Shown: one piece after another, positions 45,935-58,338 of the stretch
How positions within the stretch are numbered: the first letter of the stretch is position 1
Layout: every line of letters starts with the position of its first letter
Assembly (NCBI GenBank): GCA_023627715.1
Contig: JAMAHW010000050.1
Coordinates: 124,001 to 188,000, forward strand
Source of the DNA: Periconia sp. R9002
Lineage: Eukaryota; Ascomycota; Dothideomycetes; Pleosporales; Periconiaceae
Reading direction: 5' to 3'
DNA length: 64,000 nt
Translations under genes and position numbers: made by a program
Notes under the pieces: generated by a model
Told to the model about the DNA's origin: nothing
The model's input: the letters and a program-made list of their open reading frames with translations, nothing else
Databases searched by the model: none

Positions 45935-48900
45935 TGCAACACGTCTTCTTCCCTTTGGACACGAAATGTAAGTGAATTGACAGTTCGGGTTGAGATTGAG
46001 AAAGGAAGGTGGGAATGAAAAGGAAGCGGTAGAGATAGCTAGTTGAGGGAAGGCACCCCACGAGAGGTGTGGAGGCTGATATACATGTCTCAAAGCCTAC
46101 TTACTTACGTATCCAACCGTGACTCCGTCTTGCCAACGCAACGCTAAACCCGTGGCCTTTGACGTTCGTGCATCGGTGCGAGATAATGGAATCGCATAAA
46201 AAGGTGTTTGCTTGAGACAAGCGTGCACGTCATTTGCTACCGGACCGGGTTAATGTTGCGGGTAGTATTCACATGGATGCGGATGTGCAGTGCAAGGTGT
46301 GTCCTCTCGGGGATAGACGTTTTTCTCCCACGACTAGTGGTTGGCTTGCTTCACTTCGCGTAGTCTTTTTGTTTATCCCGTTGACCCTGGATTGAAATAC
46401 GAGACTAGATTCTCCATGTGGATGCCAACTGGGGTTGAAGGTCCGACCAGGGGGAGGCGGCATCGCTACAGGCCTAGGTATCTAGTGCCGCATGCTGAGA
46501 CTGTCACTTTTTAACTTTAGTTTCTACCGGATTGACAACCCTGAAACGAACCGTGAGCGTTCAGTTCCAGCGAGTAGCCAGATGAGATGGGCTTTGCTCT
46601 AGTCTGTTGGTGTACTTTGTGGTGATTTAGCTTGCAGACGAGGTTGATGCCCTAGCTTAGGCCATGATAAGAGGTATGTGTATATACATGATGTACTTAA
46701 TTCGTAGTGCATATTATGGAGCTTACACAACCTCTACAGGCAGCGGCGTACATGGCTGTATAGCTCCAGGCGTACATGACATGATGGTTTGCTGGTTGTT
46801 GCTGGATGCGGTGGGGCCCTGCCCTGGAGTATAGCTGGGCATGGCATGGCATAACGGGCGGGAAATGTTCAGGCTGATATGCGGGCTGGACGGTCTGAGA
46901 AATGGACGGACTGTGGAGGGAAGAGGCAGTCGGTGTGTTGTCCTGATTTATTTTGTTGCCCGCAGTGCCATTCGACGCTGGCCATGGCGTTAGCAGTGTT
47001 TCTCTTGACTAGCGTAGCCCGGCGGGTCGAACTGGGCATGGTTGATGTCGTAGGAAGAGCAAGTTACTGCTTAGTATGTACTGCATGTACATCCATCACG
47101 AAATGCAGACTGGGTACATGTGGTCTGGAGCATAGATGGTGGAGCCGGATACGAGGTGCGCCCGCTTTCCAATATCAGGTCAAGATAGACAGACTACCGT
47201 CCAGTACGAAGCTCTATATACCAGGGGGACTCAGGGTTCGCCTCCGGATTGATAGTAACGGATGGGGCCATGTGCGGTGTGGAAGAGGGTGATGGCGCCG
47301 CAGAGTCGCAGGGTATGCCATGTCGCTTGTCGACAATGGTAGTGAAGTGTACATGTCTGGTGCCACCGGTACTTGGACGGATGTACATGGTGTAGTTACA
47401 TACATACATCAGCGCGAGCGGTGCGGCTGCATGGCGGGACTGCGGGCATAGCAGCGTGCGCGGTTGGCGGGATGTGAGGTGATGGTACAGTTTGCCCGTC
47501 GTCTTTGACGGGCGTGTTACCGGTTTGTCGGGACGTGAGACAAGGGCAAGCTTATCTTTGACAAGATTTCGAACCTTTTGACCATGGTGGCATGCATCAT
47601 GCCGTGACCTCAACCGTTTTCAAGTCGCCCATTGCTTGCCCACTTGATTTCCCACGGATGGAGAGGAAAAAGCCACATCCACATCCCTCCCTTCTTCGTC
47701 GCCGGTTCGGCCGGATGGCATGTGAAGCCTGTCCGTCTGCTGCATAGCATACATTTGCCGTAGTCTGACTTACTCCTCAATCCTGAGGCGGCCCGCTATG
47801 GTGCGAGAAATCGACCAAGACCGCTGAATCGCTCCAATGGCACAATCGCAGATCCACTCGACCATCATGAGCAACAAGAGCCGAGACATGTACAGTACAC
47901 CATGTACCCATGAACACTGACCTTGGCCCTTATCGTGTCTTCCATTCCCTCCATTAGGGATACTGTACATGGGCTTTAGGTACAGATAGATCCGCGCCGG
48001 TAGAAACCACGATGCATCCGTACATACCTCGCTACCTAGGTAGATAGCGACGAGCGGCAGAGAGTACCGGACCGAGCACGCCTTAATCCAGCTGCTAGGC
48101 ACATGCAACTACCTATTCATGTACATTGGATACGTATCAATGTACCTACCTTCATCCAGCCGTCCAACTGTTGTTCATTGATCCTTTGCCCAGTCTGAGT
48201 AGCGCACAACATACCTAATGCAATGGAATAATTGATTAGTATCGTACAGTAGATAGTCGCTAAAACGGACAGGCCAACTGATAAGGCACCTCTTCACCTC
48301 CCAGAAGTCACTTCTCCTTGGGATTTGATCTTTTCTGTTACGAGTCCGAGGTAGGTGTGGTAGCCCTCCCTGGGCTTTGCTCGCATCAAGACCTTTTCCC
48401 GTTGCTGTCATGTCTCCCTCACAGGCCCGCATCGCTTTTCTCTCGGGAATGACCAGTCATGCTGCCATGCACGAGCGGATGAACGGTACATCCAGAGCGC
48501 AAATGCAAATTCCCGCTGCAAGCAGCATTCCCATCAATCTCCATGTCCTACACCAAGTGGCAACCATCGTGACACTCTCGCTCCCATCGGAGAGAACAAA
48601 ACGCGGCAGCAGGTGTGGACGAAGCCGTGCGTCGCCTTGTGGTGTGGACCTCGTCAATCATCCTCTCCACGCTTACCTGGCTACCTAGGTACTTACTAGT
48701 ATCCTCCTCCACAGCTGCGGCAAGCTTGTCATGTCATGTCGGTCGGCTGTCAGGTACCCTTCCCCCATTATCCAACTCGTGCCGGAGTGCAGGGCCCGTA
48801 CCTATCATGATGATATTTACCCGTCAGTACAAGCCTGTTTTCATCCAATGGTCCATCACACTCGTCCATACTCGTCCGCTACTGGCTGAAGGTCCATTCC

Positions 48901-49469
48901 AAAAGCGAATTCAGATCAACCCGTATACACATTCGCAAGGATCCTTCAACCGAAGTTCCATACTCCTAGTAACCCGCCGGTTGACCACTAAACCCGAAAC
49001 TGCTTTAGTTGGACGGGCGGCCTGGATAGTGTCATTGATGTTTCTTTGCATGCTCGCCTACAGCCTTCTGCTTCCACGCTTATGCCTGGAACACCAGAGG
49101 GACGCGGATGCAGCTGCACCTATCCCGGTCGTTGCTATCACGCATTGAGACCAGTCGGCGAATCCCATCTTTTCATTCGCTGTTTCAGAGCTTTTACCAG
49201 ATGGAGGAGTAAAGTGCGCCAGTTCTAGATATTTTTTCAACGTGCTTATTCATATGTAAGAACACGCTTCTATCACAGACTCATCGCAAGGTGGCCAAAT
49301 CTTCCAGCGATGGGGTCTTCGATGGGAAGTTTACGCCTATTCAGACTATTTGCAGAAAGCATGATTTACATCCTCGATCAAGAGCAACAGAACTTTGCAA
49401 ATTCTCATGCGGCCGTAATTCCCTATATCCTTAAAATGCAGTTCAAGTGTGCTTATCAAGATCATGTAC
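45935..49469. other. 3.5-kb stretch without a supported gene
   Basis: The longest gene-free region here. Frames of 60-177 codons exist on both strands (for example 46879-47292 +, 47194-47613 -, 48615-49148 +), but none shows a domain, a start context or a plausible splice partner. TACCTAGGTA-type palindromes recur (near 48036, 48135 and 48680), and ACATGTAC motifs are frequent. The dehydrogenase promoter lies at the left end. Confidence 0.45.
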
Positions 49470-51033
49470 CTAAAGAGAACTCTGGACCTTTGATCCAAAC
49501 CCCTGGCCTTGTAGCCACCCCTTGATAATCTTGTTGACCTCTGCGGGTTTCTGCATCAAGATCCAATGTGTTGCGTCAACATCGGCTCTAGTCAGATTGG
49601 GCAAAAAAGAATCCATACTCTTCGACATATTCGGCTTCAAGACCGAATCATGATTGGCCTGCACAAACAGTGTAGGGATCGTGATCTTGATCTTATTTTG
49701 TTCGACAAGCCTAGAAAAGTCAGCTCCTCGTCACGAGGCTACTCGGTGCTACTCACTCTAACTCCTCCTCATAGTTCGTTTTGCGAGTCCGGTACCAGTT
49801 CACTGATGTTCATTAGTCCAATCGTATGTGAAATTTCGACAGCACAATACACTTACAAGTGCTGTGAATGCCGTGGCGGCTGTATTCCTGCACATAATAG
49901 TCAAGCATCTAGGGGAGTGAGCGAAGGCTTTCATGTTTACCATGTACGCAACCATGAAGGGGGTGGTTAGTGGATGCAAGCCGTTACTTACCTTGCCATT
50001 CAGCAATCTACTTTCTCCAACGAGGTAAAGATTTTTGGCAATCACGCCCTTCTCGGGGGAAAAAAGAATTTCCCCGTTCGGACCTTTGCCTCCGTATACG
50101 CCTTTCAGGAATTGGCGAATCGATTGCTCGTCATTGATAAATTTCTCCACATCCCCGGAGGCAAGGTGAAGCTGGTAGCCGAACTGGGGCAAAGGCCCTT
50201 TGACGAGATCTTCGGTGGACACCCATTCTTTTGACGGAGGTGTATATGGAGTGCAGACGGCAAAAACGTGCGTCACCAACTCAGGATGCCTATCCCTTAT
50301 CAATTTCCAATTGAGGTCCAGGGTATACTGGGTTAAACGTACCAGAGCGCAGCTCTCCATACCACAGCGCCTCCCCTGAACAAGGTCAGTAAAACAACAC
50401 GCACTGTATAGATGAGTAAATGTCACCAATCATGACCGCCTAGGATGATTTGCTGTGCACCGACAATCTTTGCGAGTTCTGCAATGTCATCCGAAGCGCG
50501 CTTGAAGCTATAGAGGGATATGTCGCCTTTCGGGGCATCCTATATCGGAAACTCAGCATCGGAGAGGAGATAGTCGCTCAAAGCCCGTATTGTATAAGAT
50601 TTGCCCTAGAATGATCTCATGACCAGCGGGTCCAACGGTTGCTTGAACCTATCCTGATCTCATTCTGCATTGATAAAGTAAATGGGTTGCTTACGGTGCC
50701 ACCATATCCTATCAAATCTGGCGCCACGACTCGCAATCCCATGTCCAAAAGAAGAGGGATCTGATGGCGCCAGCCAGCTGAGCAATCGGGCCAGCCATGA
50801 ATCTGTTGTTGAAGTGTTTTATCAATAATATATTCTTTTATCATGATATCGCGTATCCCCAGCGACTAATTTTTGATCGAATGAAAAAGGGCAATGCTCA
50901 CCAGAAACACGGTGGCTTGGAATACGCCGCTTGCTGGTTGAGCGTACAGGTAATGATAGTTGATTCCGTTCACCAGACTTCGGCGATGCTCGACCCTGGA
51001 ATCGCTCACCGGCTCGAGTGTTTGCGGAGCCAT
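49470..51033 (-). CDS. Epoxide-hydrolase-like alpha/beta hydrolase, eight exons
   Basis: Eight exons (51033-50902, 50802-50695, 50539-50427, 50375-50343, 50295-49992, 49908-49857, 49802-49757, 49710-49470) join in frame to 342 residues. Motifs follow the family order: oxyanion HGWPD, YGGTDAP, the nucleophile elbow GGHDWGG with aspartate as nucleophile, a lid tyrosine in FGYQLHL, the charge-relay acid in ANHDSVLKP and the catalytic histidine in DATHWI. Aspartate rather than serine indicates an epoxide hydrolase or close dehalogenase-like relative, hydrolysing an epoxide to a diol. The protein lacks a signal peptide. The gene is far more fragmented than its neighbours (exons down to 33 nt). Intron 2 is 155 nt, about three times the usual size. 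The substrate is unknown. Confidence 0.88.
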
Positions 51034-52187
51034 GACGCAATCTGACTTTCTTTCCGTCGTACTACTAGGTATGTACCTTATTCGCAGAACAAGTGCAGCA
51101 AGAATGTCACAAGAATCGGATAGGTATTACAATGGTAGCAATCCTCAGAGAGGAACGGCGACGAAATTTGGTCGAACTGGAAAATTTCTTTTTGAATTAA
51201 TGTAGGTACTAACCACGTTGTTGAATCCCCTTTTCCTTTCTGGTGGAGAACCCTCGGTGCCGAGGTACATGTGTGTAGCAGCAATAAATCCTATGGCGGG
51301 TCGCCGCGGTACCTGTTTGCATCTTCACATTCGAGGTGATGTGCAACTCATGTGTATTGATAGCTGAAGGATGAAAGTACAATTAGTTATTGTATGATTC
51401 AAGACAAAGTATTTAGTCTACTCTACTGACGGGTAAAGCCACCACGCACTAGGCTGAATCAACACTGTGACATCCTTTGCGTCGGTATGTACTGCACTGA
51501 GCACTCCAAATGCATCAGGCACAGCCAGAGACAGTACCATCTTTTCAGACTGCTATAATGTATAGAGTTCTCCTTATAATAGTAAAGCTCACTATCACAC
51601 CGAAACACTGCATCCCACCGACCGTGGGGGCTCCGTCATGCCAACCGTCATGCCGGTAGAATGCATATATTAGTATGCAACGAAAGCCGGTCTTAACGAG
51701 CAGGGAATCTCTCGGACGTGGTCACCATATTGCCACTTGCCGGCATTCTTGCATGACATATTCAAATAATCCAGGGTGATGGGAATGCCCTGTATGCAGC
51801 ATCCATTTCTGTCATAACTTGCATCGGTTGTGACGAGCAAGAAGCTCATGAAACATACACAGAAATTTGAACGAGGAAGAAGTGTAGGTAAAAGAGACCA
51901 TCTAGAATATGGCAGCTGTTAAGACATGTGTGAACGAGAAAGCACTTTACGATAAGTAACAGACTAGTGCTGCTCATCATAGGGTACATAGCGACCAGGT
52001 TATGAAAACCGAAAAGTTTGGGTATCATTCGTCTGCAAAACCCAATGGCAAGTAGCCACTGAATATGTCCATCAACCGCCGGCCGTGAAAGTCAAATGCC
52101 CGCAGAGTAGTGCGAAAAGGAAGCATCAAGGGCTGACCATCCAAAGTCAGTGCATCAAAAGCAAAGCATGCGTCATGCGAACGCCAC
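51034..52187. other. Intergenic, 1.15 kb
   Basis: Hydrolase promoter and the 3' region of the pinin gene. AT-rich, with no supported coding frame. Confidence 0.5.
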
Positions 52188-53286
52188 TCAGTAGATTACT
52201 GTGTCCTCCGCGGCTTCTACGACCTCTTCGCCAGTCTCATCTACTGTCTCTCGAGTGTTTTCCTCGGTCGAGGGCTGACGGCTGGTGACTTTGCTCTGCC
52301 GATTATCTGCATCTGCAACCTTCTCATTGACCACTTTACCCGAATCGCTGTTAGAAAAACCGTTTAGATGCTCAGGGTTAATGGGGGAAGAGACTCTATC
52401 GTCAGTAGGGCTGCCATTGGCTGTGGCGTTGCCCTGCATGGTTGTGTCCTTACCAGAATGAGAAACTTGCTTCGTCTGATCGGGTTGATCGGTTTTGTCC
52501 TCACGGGAGACAGCCTGTGACCGCTCAGCGTCCCGTAGGCGACCGTAATCTTTGACTTCCTGTCTGATGATTTCGTGTGCTTCGGCGATTTGGTTACGAA
52601 TACGATTGTCTTCCTCTGTCGTTGTCTCCCAAGGCTTGTAAAGCTAGTCGCAACGTCAGTATTGTATTGTCATTAACCGGAATAGGTATTAGGAGAAACC
52701 AGCTTGCACTTACCAACTGTGGTTCCGCTGTAGTCTTGAGAAAGTGGGCCATTGCGAGGAGGTTATCGTGCCTCACACGCATCTGGTCGACGGTTAGATA
52801 ATCAGATCATAGTAGCCTACCGAAGGGAGTTTGTTTTGTCGAACTCACCGAATATTTATCGAAATACGCTTGCTCTCTCCAACGTTGGGCTTTACGCTGG
52901 GCCAATCGTTCAGTCTTTCTCTGCTCGGTCTCCTCCTCTTCGAGTTTCCGCTGGGCTTGCTGTCTCTTTTCGATTTCAAGACGTCGTTTCTGTCCCGCAG
53001 TAGCTGAATTTTGTGAGAGGGCACCCAACGCAGCGCCAAACAATCTCCTTTCCCTACCCCGTTCTCGGCCCTTTGGGGCTTTCGCAGGTTCAGGCGCAGG
53101 TACAGGCACTTTGGAAGCGGAATCTCGGCGTTGCGTAGGGTCCCCATCTTCGTCTAGACGTGCGCGTTTTGCATCCTGCTCGGACAAAGAAGACTGTCGT
53201 CTCTTGATGCCAGTAGGAGAGGAGGCCGACGGAGGGGGAGAGGGTTCCGCGTCAGGAAGTACAACAGCGGACGCAATGGCATCCAT
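52188..53286 (-). CDS. Pinin/SDK/MemA-domain splicing protein
   Basis: Three exons (53286-52849, 52782-52714, 52643-52188) give 320 residues. The N-terminus is disordered (Pro/Ser and a basic KRRQ patch). The pinin domain runs from about 80 to 180: RRLFGAALGALSQNS, then a long charged helix (RLEIEKRQQAQRKLEEEE, RLAQRKAQRWREQAYFDKYS), then HFLKTTAEPQLLYKPWE. The C-terminus is acidic and disordered. Pinin proteins associate with the exon-junction complex and spliceosome in the nucleus. It is head to head with the PHF5A/Rds3 splicing factor, 341 bp apart. Both introns (66 and 70 nt) are phase 0, so exon 2 is a 69-nt cassette. The ATG at 53286 is chosen as the first in-frame ATG. Confidence 0.88.
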
Positions 53287-53627
53287 GGTGGTAGAAAAAG
53301 AAGGGGACACTGCAGGGAAAGGTTACAAGCACGCGCGTCAAACCATCAAATAAAACGTCGGGTCTGTTTGGTAGTAGCTGTACCTATGTACACACGCACA
53401 TCGAGGTCGACTGCAAAGCTAATGGAGGAAGGAGCTCCCGCACGGAGCAACCGTTCTCCAAACCTTCTCGCGGAGCCGAGGTTCAGCCGGTGGCGGGCGG
53501 TACAAGTTCTACGAGCTTCTTTGCCTACCCAGCTACTTAACTTTGACCACCACTGCGTCTTCCTGCACCTTACAACCCGCACATAACATCGATACTTTAC
53601 TCCTCCTACTGGACTACCACAAGCATC
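53287..53627. promoter_or_regulatory. Bidirectional promoter region, pinin / PHF5A
   Basis: 341 bp separate the divergent starts of two spliceosome-associated proteins. No other gene fits, so a shared promoter is likely. No specific factor site is claimed. Confidence 0.5.
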
Positions 53628-54006
53628 ATGTCTCGACATCATCCGTAAGTCGCCCAAGTCGCTTCTACAAATGTTATAATTGCTAATGACTCGCAGTGAC
53701 CTCGTCATGTGTCGCAAACAAGCTGGAATCTCTATCGGTCGCCTCTGCGATAAATGCGATGGCAAATGCCCCGTCTGCGATTCCTACGTCCGACCAACAA
53801 CTCTGGCTCGCATATGCGACGAATGCTCTTTCGGAAACTATCAAAACAAGTGCGTCGTGTGCGGCGGCGAGGGCATTTCAGACGCCTTCTATTGCTTCGA
53901 ATGCACGCGACTCGAAAAGGACCGGGATGGATGTCCGAAAATCATAAATCTGGGAAGCAGCAGAACGGATTTATTCTATCAAAAAAAGAACTTCAGAAAT
54001 CACTGA
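53628..54006 (+). CDS. RDS3: PHF5A/Rds3, SF3b subunit
   Basis: Two exons (53628-53644, 53697-54006) give 108 residues, the normal size of this highly conserved protein. The first exon encodes only MSRHHP-. The body is a knot of CxxC pairs forming three zinc fingers: [32 protein letters not shown] and CFEC. It ends [12 protein letters not shown]5A/Rds3 sits in the SF3b complex of U2 snRNP, where it helps hold the branch-point adenosine. The 52-nt intron is standard (GTAAGT...CTAATGACTCGCAG). Frames running on past 54006 in other phases are shadows. Confidence 0.95.
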
Positions 54007-54647
54007 TGTGGCGATATGAGATTTCAGGCGCCACACGATCCACGCCGGTCCGCCTCATACGAAACATGTCACCGAAAACAAACCGTCACCATGTGGCGAA
54101 CTTAACAACTTCCAGCTCCAGTTTCCAGTTATTGTCATGGAAAGTGGTCTCTATGGGAAACTGGCGAGGGAGTTTTTCTCTACTGATACTCGTCCATCGA
54201 TGTTGCTCGTTAGAGGAATGTTGGCGTTATATATCAAATCGTTCTCCCGGTAATTTCAACCCAGGCGATTACACTACTATCTACTAATATTGAAGAAGTG
54301 GAAAGTGGTACTGGTCATCGTCATGAATTGTCTGAGGCAAGAGCAATTGGTATAGTGATCATGGCGGATACCGGAGTATGAGGATTTTCTTCAAACCAAT
54401 CATAGTCTCATACCTTGTACGCAGGTGCGGTCAGGCTGCTGTTGCAACCTTCATCATTTCTCGATGAAAATGGTCAGCTATTGTATGGCTGAAATGTACC
54501 ATAATAAAGCTTGATTGATCGAAACAATGTTGAAATAATAATAAATACAGAATCATGCACACAAACAAACACCTACAAGCAGTGACGGCCTACAAATCAT
54601 ATAGAACCAAGCAAGCGAAGAGAAATTGCTTCTTCCCAACACTTATA

Positions 54648-54890
54648 CTATCTCCTCATTAAACCATCGTGACACTCATCCACGATCATTTTTAGATTCG
54701 ATTGAAGAGATGTTGAGGGAGTTAGATGGGTTTCAAAGTCCGGACCGAGTGAGTGGTCTATCCGTCTAGCGCATTCTTCGTCAGTGAAATCAACTAGTAA
54801 TTCAGTATTCTTTACCTGTTCCCACTCTGGAGGGCTATGAGGACTGTAGCTACCACAGCGCGGTTGTTGTTGTTCTTCCTCACTGCTCAT
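54648..54890 (-). CDS. Small ORF, 80 residues, unknown
   Basis: ATG 54890 to TAG 54648. It is acidic at the start (MSSEEEQQQ), with EWEQVKNTELLVDFTDEECA and DECHDGLMRR. Its composition is protein-like and not repetitive, but there is no domain, and the frame is also open upstream to 54998. It could be a small gene or the last exon of one. Confidence 0.3.
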   Translation of the reverse strand: MSSEEEQQQPRCGSYSPHSPPEWEQVKNTELLVDFTDEECARRIDHSLGPDFETHLTPSTSLQSNLKMIVDECHDGLMRR

Positions 54891-55991
54891 AGTTCGATGA
54901 TAGTATGATTGGGGGTGTTGTATTCTTGAAATGGGGAATATGCCTTGATATCCTGGGCGATGTTCGACGGGAAGCACTCCTTGCGCTTTCCTTGTCAATC
55001 TCTGTCTTATGTTGCTTCAGTTCGGTATGCTTATCGATCGGCTTTGCCTCAGATATTTGATCGGTCCAGACGAGAAACGGCGTCCACGTTGAAATTTATA
55101 CTGGACCTTTGAATCTGTGCACAATTTGCAAGCATTTTGAAATCCGACTACAGAAAGCAAGGGTCACTGTCTTGTGGCATTATCCTAATCTAACAAAACT
55201 CTCCCATTAAATGGATTAGTCTTTGGATATGTGTTACTATAAGTCGCAGATGGTGTACAGAGATTTGCATGTAACAACTGATACCGCCTGAGACGGCTTG
55301 CATCGGTCAGTTTGCCACGAGTTGGACGAAGGTTGACAGGGCCATTGTCTGCTTGCATATTTTGCTTCAAGGTGGTACTCAACCCATACACATCTCTCAT
55401 TATACCAAACGTAGCGGGTATCCCGTTTCAGATACCAGGTGCTATTATGAACTGCTCTGAAGGCGATCAACCGGGTTCGGACAATCATTAGACAGTCATC
55501 TTGTATTTCCCCCCTTTTTTGCCGCTTCCACCGACTCACGACAGATCGGTCTGAACAAAAAGGATGGTGTCGCGGACTGCCCAAAGGACACACAACACGG
55601 TCAGTACGACATCCAGAGACATGCAATTAGTACCCAAACTAGTTTAGTACGTATCCATAGATCCCATGGCAGCTTGTCAGTGAGAGGTACTAGGGCTTCT
55701 GATTGGTTTTGTGGTTCATAATCATAATGGCAATGTTACAGACGGACGACAGCAAAGAATATTACAAACATCTAGGTATCCAGGTTTACACTACAACCTG
55801 GTCCTTGCTTGTATTTTTCATCGTTGCATCTGCGAGTCCGCTTCATTTATCCAAAGACAGAATGAGTGAATTTCACAACTGAATTTGGCAATGGGCTTGG
55901 TTACAAAAGTGGTGTAGTTTCTTTCTACCCCCGAAATACCAGTGAGTATAGATTCCCCAACAATGTTTAGGATCGTATTATTTTGGAGAAA

Positions 55992-56564
55992 ATGTGCTGG
56001 TTGATACAAAAGTCACATAATTTCATTGTGTTTGCCCTCCGTTCGCTACCTGGGGAGGTAAACAGGTACCTAAATGTAGCCGTAGCACCTAACGTTGCCC
56101 TTTCCTACACGCGAAATGTATCCTCAAATCTAGGGCCGGTAATAATGTTTTCACGAGATCAATTTCCAGAGCCAATACACTCAACACTGCCAGTCGTGTG
56201 TAATCTAACACTTCGGGAAGTGCTTGCATCTTGCTCGGGTAATGGCATACGTGTTGTACACGCTCTGGGGTTAGTGTATGGTTGTGTTCTCTTTCCTGCG
56301 GGGAGAAACACCGAAAATTATGGGTTTCAATATACTGATGATGCTACGGCAGTCACTTTCAGGTATGACACCGTTTGTAACTCTACCGGTTTTCTAACAA
56401 GCGATGCATATAACCAACTCGTTCAAGAAAGATTCCTCAGACGTCACACGGCTGTACTTCATGATACAGGAATGTTGCAAATGCATCCATGGAAACCGGT
56501 GATTTGGCAGAGCGATAAAAATGTCGATGATTTTACTGAATTGGTATCAGTATACAGATCGTAG
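55992..56564 (+). CDS. Orphan ORF, 190 residues, unknown
   Basis: ATG 55992 to TAG 56564. The sequence is not low-complexity and contains mixed hydrophobic and polar stretches (LPVVCNLTLREVLASC, FQYTDDATAVTFRYD). There is no recognised domain, no clear signal peptide and no obvious intron. It lies alone in an AT-rich gap. A frame this long is only mildly unlikely by chance, so it may be a lineage-specific gene or spurious. Confidence 0.33.
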   Translation: MCWLIQKSHNFIVFALRSLPGEVNRYLNVAVAPNVALSYTRNVSSNLGPVIMFSRDQFPEPIHSTLPVVCNLTLREVLASCSGNGIRVVHALGLVYGCVLFPAGRNTENYGFQYTDDATAVTFRYDTVCNSTGFLTSDAYNQLVQERFLRRHTAVLHDTGMLQMHPWKPVIWQSDKNVDDFTELVSVYRS

Positions 56565-56964
56565 CGCACATAGGTACATACATATAGTTACATAAGTACT
56601 TCCTCATCAGCTATGCTGCGTGTACACGGTGCCTTTGTATTCCGTATCGTTAAATAGAAGGTAGGATGACGTCAGATGTAGCTTCCCACGGTGTGACCAT
56701 AGCAATTCAGTTCAAGATGTTGCTGATTTCTCATGTATGAAGCGCGTGGAGAGCGAAGCATGACTTTGGAGTGGCAGGTGATAGAGACCTTTGTGGCTCG
56801 TGAGTGGCGCTGATAAACCCCCGCCAGATAGCAGGCAGCCGCAGTAACTTAGCCCCTCCCCCTCCACCGCAACAACAATAACGACCACCAACAACCACTA
56901 TATAACCACAGATCCCACGCGCCCTGCTACTCTTATCAAATAAACGAAATCGCAAACGGAAAAT

Positions 56965-58119
56965 ATGGCATACAACTTCGTCCGTTCGTATATAGACACC
57001 TTTCGGGAGCGAACCGCAGCCATCAGCCACACATCCACCTTCCGCGAAACGGGGCAGATTACACCAGAGGAGTTTGTTCTTGCCGGTGACTTCCTCGTCT
57101 TCAAGTTTCCATCGTGGCAATGGGCCGACGCTTCATCACCCTCCAAACGCGTGCCATATCTTCCCGAAGGAAAGCAATTTCTTGTCACGAGGGGAGTACC
57201 GTGTAACCGCCGCCTCGACGACAACTTCGCAGGAGAGGCTGGGCAGGACGAGACGCTGGTTAGAGATGGCTTCGCTGCTGGCGAGGGAGATGCAGACGAT
57301 GATGGTTGGCTCCGAACAGGTGGCATGGCCGCAAGCCAGGAGGCGAAAGTGCGAGATGTTCGCACAGTTGATGAGAGCGGCAACCTGGGAGCGGCTGAGG
57401 ATGAGGATGAGATCCCAGACATGGAGGATGATGACGATGACGACGAGGCTATCATAAGAGATCCACAGGGCGATAATACATCTGCGTATGTTAGAAACTA
57501 TATCTCACGCTGGGCCCATACTGACGCTTCAGCAGACCTCTGCGAACGTACACACTTTACATTTGTTACTCTGCACACTACCGAACTCCTCGTCTTTACC
57601 TCTCTGGCTACGGATCGACCTCTGTGCCCCTGAAACCACAAGAGATGATGGAAGATATTGTTGGGGATTATAAGGACAAGACCGTCACCATCGAGGACTT
57701 CCCATTCTTCGAACACGCCGTTAAGACGGCCTCGGTACATCCTTGCAAGCATGCTTCAGTGATGAAGGTGCTTCTCGACCGTGCGGATGCAGCACTAAAG
57801 CTGCGTTTGGCGAAGCTGAAAGCAGGGAAGGATGTCGGCAAACTGGACAGCGGCATGGAAGCTTTGGTGGACGACACAAAGCTGTTGAGACTGACGGAGC
57901 AGGCGAAGAACAAGGATGGAGAAGAAGGAAAAGACGACTGGGAAGTTCTTGACGATACCGCTACGGACGAGGTTGCTATTCGCGTGGATCAGTATCTCGT
58001 GGTATTCCTCAAGTTTATGGCCAGGTAAGTCATGCATCATCTGCCTCCCAAAATTACAGACACTAATCTCATACAGTGTCACTCCGGGTATCGAGCATGA
58101 TTTCACAATGGGGGTTTAA
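56965..58119 (+). CDS. ATG3: Autophagy-related E2-like enzyme Atg3
   Basis: Three exons (56965-57485, 57533-58024, 58077-58119) give 351 residues. The N-terminus has the membrane-curvature helix ([18 protein letters not shown]), then [17 protein letters not shown]. An acidic flexible insert (MEDDDDDDE) precedes [22 protein letters not shown] and EDIVGDY. The active site is HPCKHA (Cys about 245). The C-terminal [15 protein letters not shown] is typical. Atg3 transfers Atg8 from Atg7 to phosphatidylethanolamine for autophagosome growth. The first intron hides 16 codons of false coding sequence; splicing at GTATGT/TTCAG is required to reach RTYTLY. Confidence 0.95.
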
Positions 58120-58338
58120 ATTTGCTCTTCAGTTTTTGTGTGTACTTTATACTGTTAGACGGTCACAGTCGGATGTGAAAGACTTTTTTTCTAAGAGCGC
58201 GCAAAGGCGTTATTTGTTCAGGTGGACATGGATGAATCTGGCAGCATAGGTTATCAATGGCGCGATGGGATGGGAATATCAGGTGGAGCTTTTTATGTCT
58301 TAGTTATGAATATAATCAAATCTGGACCACTCGAGCCA

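Larger units (their letters stand above)
54007..56964. other. 2.9-kb AT-rich, gene-poor stretch
   Basis: AT-richer than the surroundings, with several unlinked frames. Two are listed separately as low-confidence ORFs (54648-54890 and 55992-56564). Nothing resembling a transposase or reverse transcriptase was seen in any frame. Confidence 0.45.

Noticed and set aside
48615..49148. Plus-strand frame of 177 codons in the 3.5-kb gap.
   Set aside because: Low similarity to any family I know, a basic/serine-rich chance-like composition and no supporting splice sites.
53754..54287. 177-codon frame overlapping PHF5A.
   Set aside because: Shadow of the conserved PHF5A frame, running into its 3' region.
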